Below are positions 5,382-6,283 of a DNA stretch of 6,283 nt, one piece after another. The position numbers were made by a program, and so were the translations under genes. The notes beneath the pieces were generated by a model. The model did no database searches and was not told the origin of the DNA. It saw only the letters and a program-made list of their open reading frames with translations. The stretch is from the NCBI GenBank assembly GCA_002343545.1, contig DDRA01000151.1, positions 35,793 through 42,075 of the forward strand, given 5' to 3'. This DNA is from Bacteriovoracaceae bacterium UBA2428. GTDB taxonomy: Bacteria > Bdellovibrionota > UBA2428. Position 1 is the first letter of the stretch, and the number at the start of each line of letters is the position of its first letter.

Positions 5382-6283
5382 TTAGGAGCCGCGGCGGGGA
5401 CCGCCGGGGCCGCGTCCGCCGCCACCGCCCCGGCCTTTGCCGGGCGCGCCTTTCCGCTTGGGCGGATGGCCCAGGAAGCGCGTGGGCGCGCCTTCGCCTT
5501 GCCCTTCGGCGCGTCCGGATCCGCGCTTCTGCCATCGCGACGCCGGCTTGGGGCGGGGACCGACGCCCGCGCGGCCGCGGCCTTGGCGGGGACCGCTCGG
5601 CGGACGAGATCCGCCGCCGCCGCTTCCACCCGCGCTCGCGCCGCCTTCGCCCTGGGCGAGGTGGCGCTCGATGTCGCGCCAGAGGCCGGCCTCCTCGGGC
5701 GTCAGGAACGAAAGCGCTTGGCCTTCGCGTCCCGCGCGTCCCGTGCGGCCGATGCGGTGGACGAAGTCCTCGGGCACCATCGGTAGGTCGTAGTTGATGA
5801 CGTGCGCGACGTGGTCGATGTCGAGTCCGCGCGCGGCGATGTCCGTGGCGACGAGGATCGGCGAGCGTTCCGCGCGAAAGGCTTCGAGCGCCCGTTTGCG
5901 TTGCGCCTGGTTGCGCCCGCCGTGCAGGATCTCGATGCGGTAACCCGCCTGCTGGAGCGCGCGGCCCAGCCGGTCCGTGCGGGATTGCGTGCGCGCGAAA
6001 ATGACGATTGAGCCCTTACGCACCTTCAGCACCTCGAGCAGGGCGCTCGTTTTGGAGTGCGTCGTCGTGCGCAGGGTCTCGTGGTGGATCTTGGGCTTAT
6101 CGGCTTTCGGGCCCTCCACCGTCACGCGCGCGGGATCGCGGAGGAACTGGCGCGAGAGCTCGAGGATGTTGGGCGGCAGCGTGGCCGAGAAGAGCGCCGT
6201 CTGGCGCTCTTTCGGGAGGTAGCGCAAGATCTCGCGCAGTTGGGGCGCGAAACCCATATCGAGCATGCGGTCGGCCTCGTCGA
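5382..6283 (-). CDS. DEAD-box RNA helicase, RhlE-like, N-terminus cut by window edge
   Basis: The visible part begins at motif II, DEADRMLDMGF (6281 down to 6249), so the Q motif, Walker A and motifs Ia-Ib lie outside the window. It continues with motif III FSATLPP (about 6191-6171), motif IV IVIFARTQ, motif V LVATDIAARGLDID (about 5852-5811) and motif VI HRIGRTGRAGREG. These make up the second RecA-like domain. DEADRMLDMGF and DLPMVPEDFVHRIGRTGR are very close to RhlE-type ATP-dependent RNA helicases, which act on rRNA, ribosome assembly and mRNA turnover. The last 89 or so residues (about 5385-5651) form a low-complexity Gly/Arg/Pro/Lys tail with almost no acidic residues, probably a disordered RNA-binding extension. 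The TAA stop is at 5384-5382. The family call is certain; the RhlE subgroup is likely but not proven. Confidence 0.96.
   Translation of the reverse strand, partial: DEADRMLDMGFAPQLREILRYLPKERQTALFSATLPPNILELSRQFLRDPARVTVEGPKADKPKIHHETLRTTTHSKTSALLEVLKVRKGSIVIFARTQSRTDRLGRALQQAGYRIEILHGGRNQAQRKRALEAFRAERSPILVATDIAARGLDIDHVAHVINYDLPMVPEDFVHRIGRTGRAGREGQALSFLTPEEAGLWRDIERHLAQGEGGASAGGSGGGGSRPPSGPRQGRGRAGVGPRPKPASRWQKRGSGRAEGQGEGAPTRFLGHPPKRKGAPGKGRGGGGGRGPGGPRRGS
5385..5651 (-). other. Region encoding the Gly/Arg-rich disordered tail of the helicase
   Basis: This stretch encodes roughly 89 residues dominated by Gly, Arg, Pro, Lys, Ala and Ser, including runs of four and five Gly and several RGR/GRG steps. 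Only three Glu and no Asp are present. The tail carries one less degenerate island, TRFLGHPPKRK, near its centre. The DNA is extremely GC-rich and repetitive in texture, but I do not see a regular tandem repeat unit. Confidence 0.8.

Noticed and set aside
5385..5650. Possible tandem repeat or CRISPR-like texture in the GC-rich stretch.
   Set aside because: The low complexity comes from Gly/Arg/Pro codons of the helicase tail; no unit repeats at a constant period.

Overview
The window is GC-rich and gene-dense, and it looks like the chromosome of a free-living Gram-negative bacterium. I see no insertion sequences, phage genes, tRNAs, rRNAs or CRISPR repeats. The overall style (strong codon bias that leaves long open shadow frames, and a family-style sensor-like protein followed by a small XRE regulator) made me think of Bdellovibrionota or another delta-like lineage. 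That placement is an impression, not a demonstration.

Left block (1-2770, minus strand): an Hsp70-family actin-like ATPase of the short YegD type (1496-2770) lies 51 bp upstream of an ABC-F translation factor (start at 1444, C-terminus cut off by the left edge). The ABC-F gene has its own Shine-Dalgarno sequence and may be co-transcribed with the Hsp70-like gene. Its first ATPase site carries Asp where the catalytic Glu of Walker B normally sits; its second site has the normal Glu.

Divergent region and regulatory pair (2771-3960): a 138-bp intergenic region holds a good sigma70-type promoter (TTGACG, 17 bp, TATTTT) facing right. Its predicted start point falls on or next to the ATG of a 228-aa protein with a divergent PAS-like C-terminal half, so the message is probably leaderless. 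A 92-aa XRE-type helix-turn-helix protein follows 23 bp later. The pair is closed by a strong 15-bp hairpin (3905-3940) and an adjacent AT-rich 7-bp dyad (3944-3960).

Right block (4017-5378, plus strand): two genes abut exactly (TAG then ATG). The first encodes a GNAT-like putative N-acyltransferase that resembles N-acyl amino acid synthases. The second encodes a heme-oxygenase-like di-metal oxidase with an H-x3-D-x2-H ligand helix. Together they look like a compact two-step module that acylates and then oxidises a small molecule, and they are the most interesting part of the window.

Right edge (5382-6283, minus strand): the C-terminal part of an RhlE-like DEAD-box RNA helicase with a long Gly/Arg-rich basic tail. 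It runs convergently into the oxidase gene with only 3 bp between the two stop codons.
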